A stretch of 64,000 nt of DNA from NCBI GenBank assembly GCA_009930275.1, contig RZYP01000001.1, positions 220,709-284,708 on the forward strand, in the 5' to 3' direction. Position numbers and translations under genes: made by a program. Shown one piece after another: positions 26,813 to 35,687 of the stretch (position 1 is its first letter; each line of letters starts with the position of its first letter). Source of the DNA: Negativicutes bacterium. GTDB taxonomy: Bacteria > Bacillota_C > Negativicutes > Acidaminococcales > Acidaminococcaceae. The notes beneath the pieces are model-generated. The model worked only from the letters and a program-made list of their open reading frames with translations. It was not told where the DNA came from and made no database searches.

Positions 26813-28105
26813 ATGAATGGCCTAATTTCCGCTGTTCGCCGTAATACTATAGCCGCAGCGAATGGTATAGAACCAGGCGAAAAGCTAATTGCTGTAAATG
26901 GAACCAGCCCTATGGATATAATAGAGCTGAGTTATCTGGCTGCGGATGAACTGATTGATTTAACTATTGAAAACAAAAATGGCGAGCAGCGTCATCTTAA
27001 AATTGAAAAGCGTCCTGATGAGGATTTAGGATTAGAATTTGAGTCTGCTGTATTTGATGGGATCAGGTATTGCCATAACAAATGTGTTTTTTGCTTTGTT
27101 GACCAAATGATTCCGCATATGAGAAGCAGCCTGTATGACAGGGATGATGATTTTCGGTTATCCTTTCTATATGGGAATTTTTTAACTTTGACTAATATGG
27201 ATGAATGTGATTATGACCGCATCATCAAAACGCATATGTCACCGTTATATGTTTCTGTTCATGCAACCGACCCGCAAGTGCGCCAGAATATGATGAAAAA
27301 CAAAAATGCCGGAGAAATACTTACTAATCTTAAACGGCTTATTGATAACGGTATTAGTATCCATACTCAGGTTGTTTTGTGTCCGGGATTTAATGACGGT
27401 AAGGTTTTGGAAAAGACATTTTCTGACCTTTTTTCTCTTGCGCCCATGATAAAAACGATGGCTGTTGTACCTGTCGGTATAACCAAAAATAGAGTAAACT
27501 TGCCGAAATTGCGCCTTTTCACTCAGGCTGAAGCTGAAAATGTAATTCATCAAGTAGAAAAATGGCAGGATATGTGCCGTCAAAAGATTGGAAAATCTTT
27601 TATTTATTTAGGCGATGAATTTTATATTAACGCCGGGATTGAACTTCCTCCAGCAGAAAAGTATGATGGTTTTCCTCAAATTGAAAATGGTATAGGCTTA
27701 AGCCGTAATTTTCTTGAGGAATGGGAGAAAACAAAAGTTATTCATCAAAATGATGATATGCTACAAAAAGCACTTATCCCTGTTGGTGAATCAGCCTATA
27801 AAATTTTAAGACCATTGCTTGAAGAGTATAATATTGAACATGGTACCAGACATAAACTTGTTCCAGTTACTAATTTTTTCTTCGGTACTACTATTAACGT
27901 TACTGGTCTTCTAACCGCAACCGACATTTTGAGAGCAGTTGAAGAGCACGGAGACTTCGAACGGCTTATTTTACCGCAGATTGTTTTAAATAAGGACCTT
28001 TTGTTCTTAGATGATAAAAGTCTAGCTGATTTTAAAAATTCATACAAAGGCATTGTAGAATGCGCCGCTGACGCGCGTCAACTTAAACAATTATTGGCAA
28101 AATAA
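26813..28105 (+). CDS. DUF512 radical SAM protein with N-terminal PDZ-like domain
   Basis: A conserved Firmicutes protein of 430 residues and unknown function. It opens with a PDZ-like segment (AANGIEPGEKLIAVNG), followed by a radical-SAM-like Cys motif C-x3-C-x2-C in CHNKCVFCFVDQM, then DDDFRLSFLYGNFLTLTNM and YVSVHATDP, and a C-terminal DUF512 part ending in GxxVTGLLTATDIL-like sequence. The Cys spacing implies a [4Fe-4S] cluster cleaving SAM. The open frame runs back to 26711 but crosses the fni terminator; TTAGGAG at 26796-26802 and family length support the ATG at 26813. It commonly neighbours der, plsY and gpsA, as here, suggesting a link to ribosome assembly or membrane lipid synthesis, unproven. 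Confidence 0.88.
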   Translation: MNGLISAVRRNTIAAANGIEPGEKLIAVNGTSPMDIIELSYLAADELIDLTIENKNGEQRHLKIEKRPDEDLGLEFESAVFDGIRYCHNKCVFCFVDQMIPHMRSSLYDRDDDFRLSFLYGNFLTLTNMDECDYDRIIKTHMSPLYVSVHATDPQVRQNMMKNKNAGEILTNLKRLIDNGISIHTQVVLCPGFNDGKVLEKTFSDLFSLAPMIKTMAVVPVGITKNRVNLPKLRLFTQAEAENVIHQVEKWQDMCRQKIGKSFIYLGDEFYINAGIELPPAEKYDGFPQIENGIGLSRNFLEEWEKTKVIHQNDDMLQKALIPVGESAYKILRPLLEEYNIEHGTRHKLVPVTNFFFGTTINVTGLLTATDILRAVEEHGDFERLILPQIVLNKDLLFLDDKSLADFKNSYKGIVECAADARQLKQLLAK

Positions 28106-28118
28106 GGAGGACGATGTC

Positions 28119-28643
28119 ATGAAAGGTTACGGTCTATTGCAAGTATACACCGGTACAGGGAAAGGCAAAACGACTGCGGCATTGGGTGTAGCTCTTAGAG
28201 CAAGTGGCTATGGAGCTAAAACACTCATGATACAGTTTATGAAGGATGATCCTGGATACGGTGAATATTCTGCTGCAAAATTTTTACCTAATTTTGAACT
28301 GAAACAAGTTGGGCGTGACTGTTTTGTGGATTTTAGTAATCCTGATCCTATAGATCTAAAAATGGTGCAAGAAGGCTGGGCAATTGCGCAAGAAGCAATT
28401 TTATCGCAAAAATATGATATTGTAATCCTTGATGAATTTAATATAGCTTTAGCGCATAATATGTTGCCAATAGAAGAAGTTGCCAATTTTCTAAAGAATA
28501 TGAGAGGGAAAACAGAAGTTATTACGACGGGGAGATATGCTCCTCAAGCTTTGATAGAAATAGCAGATTTAGTCACGGATATGCAAGCTGTTAAGCATTA
28601 TTTTTTTAACGGTGTACATTCTCGTGATGGAATTGATCATTGA
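28119..28643 (+). CDS. cobO: Cob(I)alamin / cob(I)yrinic acid a,c-diamide adenosyltransferase
   Basis: ATP:corrinoid adenosyltransferase of the CobA/CobO/BtuR family, producing adenosylcobalamin. The 174-residue protein has a P-loop GTGKGKTTAALGVALRA at the N terminus, MIQFMKDDPGYGEYSAA, the Walker B-like YDIVILDEFNIAL, and EVITTGRYAPQALIEIADLVTDM. AAGGAGG is positioned before the ATG. No other cobalamin genes adjoin, so it probably serves salvage or supplies cofactor to B12 enzymes elsewhere. It sits between the DUF512 gene and der with 13-16-nt gaps, so co-transcription is likely. Confidence 0.9.
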   Translation: MKGYGLLQVYTGTGKGKTTAALGVALRASGYGAKTLMIQFMKDDPGYGEYSAAKFLPNFELKQVGRDCFVDFSNPDPIDLKMVQEGWAIAQEAILSQKYDIVILDEFNIALAHNMLPIEEVANFLKNMRGKTEVITTGRYAPQALIEIADLVTDMQAVKHYFFNGVHSRDGIDH

Positions 28644-28659
28644 GAGCGAGGAAGATTAA

Positions 28660-29988
28660 ATGGGAAAACCTATAGTTGCCATCGTTGGAAGACCTAACGT
28701 AGGCAAGTCAACATTATTTAATATTTTTGCAAATAGCAGGATATCGATTGTCGAAGATACGCCGGGCGTAACTCGTGACCGTTTATATGCGAATGCTGAA
28801 TGGCTGGACAACGAATTTATGATTGTCGATACTGGCGGTATCGAGATAATGAGCACTGATGAAATTGCGGTTTCCATCAGACAACAGGCACAGATTGCCA
28901 TTGCTGAAGCGGACGTAATTCTTTTCGTCTGCGATGCACGTTCTGGCATAACACAAGAAGATGCGGAAGTTGCAAAACTTTTGCGAGTTTCCAAAAAGCC
29001 TGTTATTTTGGCAGTTAATAAAGCAGATTCACCAAAGCAAGAAATTGAGATTTATGAATTTTACAACCTTGGCATAGGGGAACCGATTCCAATATCAGCA
29101 GCTAATCATTTGAATCTTGGTGATTTGCTTGATGCCATTGTGGAAAAATTCCCAGCGGGCATTGGTGAACGCGAAGGCGATAGCAATGATGAGATAAAGG
29201 TTGCTATAATTGGACGTCCGAATGTTGGAAAATCTTCAATTTTCAATTCTTTGGTTGGCAAAGAGCGATCAATTGTAAGCAATGTTGCCGGTACTACCAG
29301 AGATGCCATTGATACTCCTGTGACCAAAGACGGCATTAACTTTTTGTTTATTGATACTGCAGGAATGCGCCGTAAGGCAAGGATTGACGAGCCTATCGAA
29401 AAATACAGTATAATAAGGTCTTTACGTGCAGTTGATCGTTCAGATGTTGTCTTAATGGTTTTGGATGCTGTGGAAGGTGTTACAGAACAAGACAAAAAAA
29501 TTGCCGGATATGCTCATGAGGCTGGTAAAGGCGTAGTCATCGTTGTTAATAAATGGGACCTCTACGAGAAGGATAATACTGCTACCTTGCGTTTCACCGA
29601 AATGCTGAGATCAGAACTGATCTTTATGCAGTATGCCCCCGTTGTATATGTTTCAGCTCTTACATCGCAACGCATTCACCGTCTTCCTGAAGTAATCCAT
29701 TATGTAGCAGAGCAAAATGCTATGCGTGTGTCCACCAGCATCTTGAATCAGGTTGTAAATGACGCTATAGCAATAAATCCGCCTCCATCTGACAAGGGCA
29801 AGCGACTGAAAATACTTTACACTACCCAGGTTAAGATCAAGCCGCCGACCTTCGTAATTTTTGCGAATGATCCGGAAATTATGCATTTTTCTTATCAGAG
29901 ATACCTAGAGAATAAATTGCGCGAGGCTTTTGGCTTTGAAGGTTCTCCTATTCACATAATTATTCGTGGAAAGAATGAAGAAGAGTAG
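28660..29988 (+). CDS. der: Ribosome assembly GTPase Der (EngA)
   Basis: Essential double GTPase for 50S subunit maturation. The 442-residue protein contains two tandem G domains, each starting GRPNVGKS (residues 10-17 and again near 184), with DTxG switch motifs (DTGGIE, DTAGMRR) and NKxD motifs (NKAD, NKWD), then a C-terminal KH-like domain (KILYTTQVKIKPPTFVIFAND). Length is typical. It is followed after 8 nt by plsY, the standard der-plsY-gpsA order of Firmicutes. Confidence 0.97.
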   Translation: MGKPIVAIVGRPNVGKSTLFNIFANSRISIVEDTPGVTRDRLYANAEWLDNEFMIVDTGGIEIMSTDEIAVSIRQQAQIAIAEADVILFVCDARSGITQEDAEVAKLLRVSKKPVILAVNKADSPKQEIEIYEFYNLGIGEPIPISAANHLNLGDLLDAIVEKFPAGIGEREGDSNDEIKVAIIGRPNVGKSSIFNSLVGKERSIVSNVAGTTRDAIDTPVTKDGINFLFIDTAGMRRKARIDEPIEKYSIIRSLRAVDRSDVVLMVLDAVEGVTEQDKKIAGYAHEAGKGVVIVVNKWDLYEKDNTATLRFTEMLRSELIFMQYAPVVYVSALTSQRIHRLPEVIHYVAEQNAMRVSTSILNQVVNDAIAINPPPSDKGKRLKILYTTQVKIKPPTFVIFANDPEIMHFSYQRYLENKLREAFGFEGSPIHIIIRGKNEEE

Positions 29989-29996
29989 AGGTAAAG

Positions 29997-30623
29997 ATGA
30001 TGACTATTGTTTTGGCCATTGTTATAGGCTATATCTTCGGTTCGATTCCAAGCGGGCTTGTCTTGGTTAAAATGGCTTGCGGCATCGATATTAGAGAATA
30101 CGGCAGTAAAAATATAGGCACTACCAACGTTTTCAGGACAGTTGGCGCACGCATGGCTTCTATCGTTCTTGTGGCTGATGTTTTCAAAGGTGTTTTAGCC
30201 GTCTTATTAGTAAGGTATCTTCTGGAAGCTAATCTTCATCTGGAATTATTAACGGCAATCGCGGCATTGCTTGGACATAATTATTCCATTTTTCTTGGCT
30301 TTAAAGGCGGTCGTGGGGTTGCAACCGGTTTAGGATTAATTTTATTATTTATGCCGGATGTTTGTATTTTTTCCTTTACCGTGTGGCTTGTGTTGGTATT
30401 TGTTACAAGATATGTATCATTAGGTTCCATTGTAGGCGCATTTATTACACCAATTGTTGCTTACATGCGCGGCTATCCAACTGAACTAGTATTATTTGCT
30501 CTGGCTGCCTGTGTCTTTGTAATAGTCCGTCATTATGAAAACATGAAGAGACTGATAGCCGGAACTGAAACGAAAATTAAAAAAGGCAGTTTGGATAATA
30601 TTAAAAAAGACAGTAAAAAGTAG
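29997..30623 (+). CDS. plsY: Acyl-phosphate:glycerol-3-phosphate acyltransferase
   Basis: Integral membrane enzyme that transfers an acyl group from acyl-phosphate to glycerol-3-phosphate, first step of phospholipid synthesis (with PlsX). The 208-residue protein has the three conserved loops: GSIPSGLVLVK, GSKNIGTTNVFRTVG and FKGGRGVATGLG, and about five membrane helices. ATGATG offers two starts 3 nt apart, 29997 and 30000. Next is gpsA, which makes its glycerol-3-phosphate substrate, so pathway neighbours are co-transcribed. Confidence 0.95.
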   Translation: MMTIVLAIVIGYIFGSIPSGLVLVKMACGIDIREYGSKNIGTTNVFRTVGARMASIVLVADVFKGVLAVLLVRYLLEANLHLELLTAIAALLGHNYSIFLGFKGGRGVATGLGLILLFMPDVCIFSFTVWLVLVFVTRYVSLGSIVGAFITPIVAYMRGYPTELVLFALAACVFVIVRHYENMKRLIAGTETKIKKGSLDNIKKDSKK

Positions 30624-30635
30624 AGTGATAATATA

Positions 30636-31637
30636 ATGAAAAATATAACCGTGATTGGGGCTGGAAGTTGGGGAACAACTCTGGCCCAGGTTTTGAATGA
30701 TAACGGTCATAAAGTTATGCTTTGGGTACGTAATCCTGAGAAAGCTCTTGCTATAAGTAAAACAAGATGCAACTCTGATTACCTGCCAAATCTTGTTTTG
30801 TCTGAGAGTATTGAAATAACGTCTGACCTTAATTTAGCAGTCAGCCATGCAGAAATATTGTTACTTGTCGTGCCATCCCATGGGATGGCTGATTTGTGTT
30901 ATAGGCTATCTATAATTCCTTCGTGTTCTGACAAAATTATGGTTTCTTGTACCAAGGGCTTTGAATATAATTCTGGCTTACGTATGAGTGAAATTGTAAA
31001 TAGTTATTTCCCCAAGATGACCACGGCTGTTCTTTCGGGGCCAAACCATGCTGAAGAAATTGCTTTGCGCCAGCCTGCGGCAACCGTCATTGCCTGTCAA
31101 AATGATTCCGTCGCTGAAGAACTGCAGAATGTTTTTTTAAACGACTATTTTAGACCATATTTAACTCATGATGTCGTTGGCGTTGAAATAGCCGGCAGCC
31201 TGAAAAATGTAATCGCTTTGACAAGCGGCATTATGTTTGGATTGGGATTCGGAGACAATAGCCAAGCAGCATTAATTACCCGTGGCCTGACAGAAATTTC
31301 CCGGCTGGGTATGAGTCTGGGCGCTCACCAACAGACATTTAGCGGACTGGCTGGGGTTGGGGACTTAATTGCAACCTGTACGAGTGGGCACAGCCGCAAC
31401 CGGAGAGCAGGAGAAGCCTTGGCAACAGGTAAATCTTTGGAAGAAATATGTTCCGGCACCAACATGGTCATTGAAGGAATAAATGCAACAGTTTCAGCTT
31501 ATAAGATTGCACAAAAATTAAATATTGAAATGCCTATAACCAAAAGTCTGTACCAGATTCTCTACGAAAACAAAAACCCTCGCACAGCTTTACAAGAGTT
31601 AATGCGAAGAAGTGGTAAACGCGAATATATCATATAA
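30636..31637 (+). CDS. gpsA: Glycerol-3-phosphate dehydrogenase [NAD(P)+]
   Basis: Reduces dihydroxyacetone phosphate to sn-glycerol-3-phosphate for phospholipids. The 333-residue protein has the N-terminal GAGSWGTTLAQVL dinucleotide motif, VVPSHGM, SGPNHAEEIA, the catalytic lysine region GVEIAGSLKNVIALTSG, and GLAGVGDLIATCTSGHSRNRRAGEALATG. Length is typical. It ends the der-plsY-gpsA unit; a weak hairpin overlaps and follows the stop. Confidence 0.96.
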   Translation: MKNITVIGAGSWGTTLAQVLNDNGHKVMLWVRNPEKALAISKTRCNSDYLPNLVLSESIEITSDLNLAVSHAEILLLVVPSHGMADLCYRLSIIPSCSDKIMVSCTKGFEYNSGLRMSEIVNSYFPKMTTAVLSGPNHAEEIALRQPAATVIACQNDSVAEELQNVFLNDYFRPYLTHDVVGVEIAGSLKNVIALTSGIMFGLGFGDNSQAALITRGLTEISRLGMSLGAHQQTFSGLAGVGDLIATCTSGHSRNRRAGEALATGKSLEEICSGTNMVIEGINATVSAYKIAQKLNIEMPITKSLYQILYENKNPRTALQELMRRSGKREYII

Positions 31638-31676
31638 TGTCATACTTGAAGAGACATATATTATATTTTTTTAATA
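31637..31676 (+). terminator. Possible weak terminator after gpsA
   Basis: ATGTC (31637-31641) and GACAT (31653-31657) form a short stem with flanking AT pairs, followed by T-rich sequence. A TATAAT at 31705-31710 downstream may be the -10 of the next operon, but no good -35 is seen. Confidence 0.35.
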
Positions 31677-31777
31677 TTTTGTAGCATTATATCTTATGAA
31701 ATGATATAATGTCTTTTGTGAATAGAAATTATTCTTTTATTACTGGAATTTTTATATTAAAGAGGAGGAGCAATATC

Positions 31778-32221
31778 ATGTCCGACCAATCAACATTTTT
31801 TTTAGTTAGAGAGGAAATTCTTCCGGAAGCAATTAAAAAAACAATTAAGGTTAAAGAGATCTTGAAACGTGGCGAAATTAAAACGATAAATGAAGCAGTT
31901 GAAAAAATGGGGCTTAGTCGTAGTGCCTATTATAAATATAAAGATTATGTATTTCCATTTTATGAAGCCAGCAAAGAGAAAATTATTACCTTATCTCTTT
32001 TGCTCGAACACAAATCCGGCGTTTTGTCCCGGGTCCTGAACACTGTAGCTGGGGATTCCGGAAGCATTATGACCATTAATCAAGGAATTCCTTTGCAGGG
32101 TGTGGCTAACACCACAATTTCTATCGAAACTAAAGAACTTACTATAGATCTGGAAGCTTTGCTTGATAAATTACGCATGATTGATGGTGTAAAACGTCTT
32201 GAAGTTTTAGGCCAGGTTTAA
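31778..32221 (+). CDS. ACT domain-containing protein (PheB/UPF0735 type)
   Basis: A 147-residue regulator-like protein. The N-terminal half resembles a helix-turn-helix (KVKEILKRGEIKTINEAVEKMGLSRSAYYKYKDYVFPF), and the C-terminal half is an ACT domain (LLLEHKSGVLSRVLNTVAGDSGSIMTINQGIP ... TTISIETKEL), which usually binds amino acids. Members of this family precede hom-thrB in many Firmicutes. The gene name pheB dates from a proposed link to phenylalanine synthesis in Bacillus. GAGGAGGAG lies 8 nt before the ATG at 31778, overriding an upstream in-frame ATG at 31709. A role sensing an aspartate-family or aromatic amino acid is likely but unproven. Confidence 0.88.
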   Translation: MSDQSTFFLVREEILPEAIKKTIKVKEILKRGEIKTINEAVEKMGLSRSAYYKYKDYVFPFYEASKEKIITLSLLLEHKSGVLSRVLNTVAGDSGSIMTINQGIPLQGVANTTISIETKELTIDLEALLDKLRMIDGVKRLEVLGQV

Positions 32222-32260
32222 AAAACAAATATTATTACTCTTGAGGGGGCCAGACTGGAC

Positions 32261-33559
32261 ATGAAGCAGGCTATTAATGTTGGACTTTTAGGCGCCGGCA
32301 CTGTAGGTGGCGGCGTACTTATTGTATTAGAAAAGAATGCTGAGGATATAGAGAAAAAAGTCGGCGTTCCCGTTCGAATTACTAAAATTCTGGATAATAA
32401 TCCGGATCTGGCAGCTAATCTTGGCGGCAAATATATCGTAACAAATAGGATTGAAGATATCTTGGAGGATCCTGATATTGATATCGTCGTTGAACTTATT
32501 GGCAGGGAGCATCCGGCCAAAGAATTTATTGCTGAAGCACTTAAACAAAAGAAAAATGTTGTGACCGCAAATAAAGACGTATTGGCCAAATATGGAAAAG
32601 AATTGTTTGAACTCGCAGAGGAAAATAAGGTTGATTTTATGTTTGAGGCAGCAGTTGGCGGTGGTATTCCTATTATTCGCCCTTTAAAATCCTGTTTGGC
32701 TGCCAACAAAATTAAATCAATCATGGGTATCGTCAACGGAACCACCAATTATATGCTCACAAAAATGTCTGCGGAACACCTTGACTTTAATGATGTCTTA
32801 AAAGAAGCACAAGAAAAGGGTTATGCTGAATCAGATCCTACCGCTGATATTGGCGGTCTGGACGCCGCACGTAAAATTGCTATTTTGGCATCAATCGCCT
32901 TTAATACGCGTATATGCCTTGATGATGTCTATATTGAAGGTATTGAGAACCTTACACTGCGAGATATTGATTATGCTAAAGAACTTGGCTATGTGGTAAA
33001 GCTTTTGGCTATTGCTAAGCGTGATGACCAAGATGGAGTAAGCGTAAGAGTTCATCCCACTATGTTGCCAAATTATCATCCACTTGCAAATGTTAATGAC
33101 GTCTATAATGCGATTTTCGTTACTGGTGACGCTGTTGGCGACACAATGTTTCTTGGACGCGGTGCTGGACGTATGCCGACCGCAAGCGCAGTTTGCGGCG
33201 ACATCATCGATGTAGCACGTAACATCAGGCATAATGCTACTGGTCGCATTGCCTGCACCTGTTTTGATGAAAAACATTTATGCTCTATCGAGAATATTAC
33301 TTCTCCTTGCTATATAAGGCTTCATGTACATGACAAACCTGGTGTTCTTGCCGGCATTGCCGCAGCCTTCGGCGCGCAAAATGTCAGCTTGAAAAACGTC
33401 GTACAAAAAGCAAAGGTTGATGGCTTTTCTGAATTAGTAGTAATAACATATGATGTATCAGAATTTAACCTGAGGATGGCATTACAAACTTTACGCGCTC
33501 TGCCGATAGTTGAGAAGATATGCAGTGTTATTCGGGTTGAAGACGATAATCTGGATTAA
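32261..33559 (+). CDS. hom: Homoserine dehydrogenase
   Basis: Reduces aspartate semialdehyde to homoserine, the branch to threonine and methionine. The 432-residue protein has GLLGAGTVGGGVL at the N terminus (NAD(P) binding), VTANKDVLAKYG, FEAAVGGGIPIIRPLK, GIVNGTTNYMLTKM and GYAESDPTADIGGLDAARKIAILA, with the catalytic Lys in the last segment. A C-terminal ACT domain (RLHVHDKPGVLAGIAAAFGAQNVSL) from about residue 350 confers likely threonine feedback. It follows the ACT protein by 39 nt and precedes thrB by 14 nt, making a threonine operon without thrC in view. Confidence 0.96.
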   Translation: MKQAINVGLLGAGTVGGGVLIVLEKNAEDIEKKVGVPVRITKILDNNPDLAANLGGKYIVTNRIEDILEDPDIDIVVELIGREHPAKEFIAEALKQKKNVVTANKDVLAKYGKELFELAEENKVDFMFEAAVGGGIPIIRPLKSCLAANKIKSIMGIVNGTTNYMLTKMSAEHLDFNDVLKEAQEKGYAESDPTADIGGLDAARKIAILASIAFNTRICLDDVYIEGIENLTLRDIDYAKELGYVVKLLAIAKRDDQDGVSVRVHPTMLPNYHPLANVNDVYNAIFVTGDAVGDTMFLGRGAGRMPTASAVCGDIIDVARNIRHNATGRIACTCFDEKHLCSIENITSPCYIRLHVHDKPGVLAGIAAAFGAQNVSLKNVVQKAKVDGFSELVVITYDVSEFNLRMALQTLRALPIVEKICSVIRVEDDNLD

Positions 33560-33573
33560 GGCAGGCCGTAGCA

Positions 33574-34482
33574 ATGATAAAAAAAGTTTCTGTGCGAGTT
33601 CCTGCTACTTCGGCTAATTGCGGTCCTGGGTTTGACACACTGGGTCTTGCATGTAACCTGTACAACTATTTCACTTACGAACTTACTGATAATGGTTTGT
33701 ACTTGCAGACTGAAGGCGAAGGCTCGGAAAAATTAAAAGCCGGCAATAAAAACCTTGCCTTTCTGTCGTTTTATAAATTGTGGAACATGGTTAACGGTTC
33801 AAGAACAGGTCTAAGCATTAATATGCAAAATAACATACCAATGTCACGCGGTTTGGGCAGCAGTTCTACTGCTATTGTCGCTGGTTTAGTTGCTGCTAAT
33901 TATTTGACAGGCAACACCTTAACGAAAGATGACCTTGTTTGCGTAGCAACGGAAATTGAAGGGCATCCTGATAATGTTGCGCCGGCAATTCTTGGTGGTA
34001 TTACTATCAGCTATATCGATTCTGGTAAGGCTATGTCATTGAGATTTCTTCCGCAAAAACCTTTTAAACTTGTGGCAGTGGTACCTGATATGCCTTTAGC
34101 AACTTCATTGGCCAGAAAAGCCATACCAAGCAAGGTCTCCCACCATGACGCAGTATTTAATACTTCACGCGCTGCACTATTGATCGGTTCTCTTCTGACC
34201 GGGGAGTATCAGCATTTGGGAGCGGGTCTCGATGACCGCTTGCATCAGCCATATAGGGCACACTTGATACCGGGTATGGAAGACGCTTTCCAGGCTGCGA
34301 AGAAGGAAGGCGCTTATAATGCTATTATCAGCGGGGCAGGTTCGACACTGATGGCCTATGTTCCTGTAGAAATTGATTGTGATAGTGTCGGCAGATCTAT
34401 GTCGGATGCTTTGGCAGCTAAGGGTTTAAACAGTATCTATCATGTTCTTGACATTGATACTGATGGAGCAATTGTTTTCTGA
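33574..34482 (+). CDS. thrB: Homoserine kinase
   Basis: Phosphorylates homoserine for threonine synthesis. The 302-residue GHMP kinase has VRVPATSANCGPGFDTLGLA at the N terminus, the ATP-binding loop PMSRGLGSSSTAIVAGLVAAN, EGHPDNVAPAILGG, and the C-terminal AIISGAGSTLMAYVP motif. The gap to the next element is small: the tRNA-Pro promoter lies only a few bases after its stop. thrC is not adjacent. Confidence 0.96.
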   Translation: MIKKVSVRVPATSANCGPGFDTLGLACNLYNYFTYELTDNGLYLQTEGEGSEKLKAGNKNLAFLSFYKLWNMVNGSRTGLSINMQNNIPMSRGLGSSSTAIVAGLVAANYLTGNTLTKDDLVCVATEIEGHPDNVAPAILGGITISYIDSGKAMSLRFLPQKPFKLVAVVPDMPLATSLARKAIPSKVSHHDAVFNTSRAALLIGSLLTGEYQHLGAGLDDRLHQPYRAHLIPGMEDAFQAAKKEGAYNAIISGAGSTLMAYVPVEIDCDSVGRSMSDALAAKGLNSIYHVLDIDTDGAIVF

Positions 34483-34485
34483 TTC

Positions 34486-34514
34486 TTGACATCTTCACCA
34501 AAAAGAGCTACAAT
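34486..34514 (+). promoter_or_regulatory. tRNA-Pro promoter
   Basis: TTGACA (34486-34491) and TACAAT (34509-34514) with exactly 17 bp between them, a near-perfect sigma-A promoter ending 12 bp before the mature tRNA 5' end. Confidence 0.8.
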
Positions 34515-34526
34515 AGCAGATGTGTT

Positions 34527-34603
34527 CGGGGCGTGGCTCAGTTTGGTAGAGCGCTTCCTTGGGGTGGAAGAGGCCGTGGGTTCAAATCCCGCCGCTCCGA
34601 CCA
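34527..34603 (+). tRNA. tRNA-Pro (anticodon GGG)
   Basis: The 77-nt sequence folds as a cloverleaf. Acceptor stem CGGGGCG pairs with CGCTCCG (one G-U); the D arm includes GCTC and GAGC; the anticodon stem CTTCC/GGAAG holds loop TTGGGGT with anticodon GGG, reading CCC and CCU; the T arm is GTGGG-TTCAAAT-CCCGC. Discriminator A is followed by an encoded CCA (34601-34603). Confidence 0.95.
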
Positions 34604-34632
34604 ATTATAAAAATATAATTCCACTAATTATG

Positions 34633-34668
34633 AAGACTTCTTGAGAAATCGAGAAGTCTTTTTTCTTT
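34633..34668 (+). terminator. Terminator after tRNA-Pro
   Basis: AAGACTTCTT (34633-34642) pairs with GAGAAGTCTT (34651-34660) with one G-U, loop of 8 nt, followed by a T tract. Confidence 0.85.
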
Positions 34669-34700
34669 TATTATCAAACATGCATTGTGATTAAATAAAA

Positions 34701-34715
34701 TTATAATAATAAGAT
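34701..34715. promoter_or_regulatory. Possible PerR/Fur-like box upstream of the peroxiredoxin gene
   Basis: TTATAATAATAAGAT matches 12 of 15 positions of the Bacillus PerR box TTATAATnATTATAA, counting the free position. The region is AT-rich, so chance matches are likely, and it lies 75 bp upstream of the possible -10. Confidence 0.2.
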
Positions 34716-34874
34716 AAAAAACTGAATTATTTGAAAAAAGCAGGAAGATTGTGATATATGTCGAAAACCTTCATTGTGAATTCAACTATCTATAATTGAG
34801 ATTAAAAAGTAATTATTCCAGGATATACTTGGCCAAAATGGCTTTGTAATATAAGTAATTGAGGAGGGATAACT

Positions 34875-35552
34875 ATGGAAGAAGCAAGTGTAAACAGAAT
34901 TCCTTTGATTGGAGATTCGGCTCCGGCATTTAAAGCAGTAACAACACAAGGCGAAATCAATTTTCCAGAGGATTTTAAGGGGAAATGGGTTATCCTGTTT
35001 TCTCACCCTGCTGATTTTACACCAGTTTGCACAACTGAATTTATGACATTTGCATCAATGGCTGAAGAATTCAAAGCTTTAAATACAGAACTTGTCGGAC
35101 TTTCGGTGGACTCTCTATATGCTCATATAGCTTGGCTCAGAAGGATTCAAGAATTAGAGTGGAATAGTATGAAAAACATTGAAGTTAAATTTCCACTTAT
35201 TGAAGATATTAAAATGGATGTAGCCAAAAAATATGGCATGATTCAGTCTCAATCTGATACACAGGCAGTGAGGGCTGTATTTGTCATTGATCCAAAAGCT
35301 ACAATACGAACTATTTTATATTATCCATCTTCTATTGGAAGAAACTTTGATGAAGTAAAAAGAATTATTTTCGCACTTCAAAAAGCAGATAAAGATAATA
35401 TTGCTACACCTGCTAACTGGCGACCAGGTGATGACACGATAATTCCGACACCAGGTTCTTGTGGTGTTGCTAAGGAGAGAATAGAAAGCAAAGACGAAGA
35501 TAAATATTGTCTTGACTGGTTCTTATGTTTTAATAAAGAAAAGAAAGAATAA
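34875..35552 (+). CDS. Peroxiredoxin, Prx6/AhpC-like (archaeal-type)
   Basis: Thiol peroxidase removing H2O2 or organic peroxides. The 225-residue protein has peroxidatic Cys52 in HPADFTPVCTTEF, then the conserved Trp-bearing AHIAWLRRIQE and AVFVIDPKATIRTILYYPSSIGRNFDEVKR. C-terminal cysteines (SCGVAKER, KYCLDWFLC) may resolve the sulfenate, as in archaeal Prx6-type enzymes. GAGGAGGG precedes the ATG. It is a single gene between the tRNA terminator and its own hairpin; the 271-base leader (34604-34874) is very AT-rich, with a TATAAT at 34791-34796 and a possible PerR-like box at 34701-34715. Oxidative-stress induction is inferred. Confidence 0.9.
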   Translation: MEEASVNRIPLIGDSAPAFKAVTTQGEINFPEDFKGKWVILFSHPADFTPVCTTEFMTFASMAEEFKALNTELVGLSVDSLYAHIAWLRRIQELEWNSMKNIEVKFPLIEDIKMDVAKKYGMIQSQSDTQAVRAVFVIDPKATIRTILYYPSSIGRNFDEVKRIIFALQKADKDNIATPANWRPGDDTIIPTPGSCGVAKERIESKDEDKYCLDWFLCFNKEKKE

Positions 35553-35578
35553 CTTCTATGATAAAAAATCAGTATTTT

Positions 35579-35612
35579 GGGAGGGATAGATCAAAATCCC
35601 TCCATTTTTTAA
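35579..35612 (+). terminator. Terminator after the peroxiredoxin gene
   Basis: GGAGGGA pairs with TCCCTCC (ending 35603) around a loop of about 10 nt, followed by ATTTTTT. Confidence 0.8.
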
Positions 35613-35687
35613 ATTTTAACTTTGATTAAAGAATTTGTTACATGCATTATTACTCATTATATAAGAAAAGTCCGGGAGGATAATTAT

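Noticed and set aside
29106..29495. Long antisense frames opposite der and other housekeeping genes (for example also 26170-26571, 42171-42581).
   Set aside because: They mirror highly conserved genes in the complementary frame and lack start signals; composition effects explain them.
34740..34874. Further promoter or operator elements for the peroxiredoxin gene.
   Set aside because: TATAAT at 34791 has no convincing -35 and the stretch is too AT-rich to separate signal from chance.
35553..35687. Possible SAM riboswitch upstream of metK.
   Set aside because: The 135-base gap contains the peroxiredoxin terminator and little else; no conserved SAM-I type helices could be traced.
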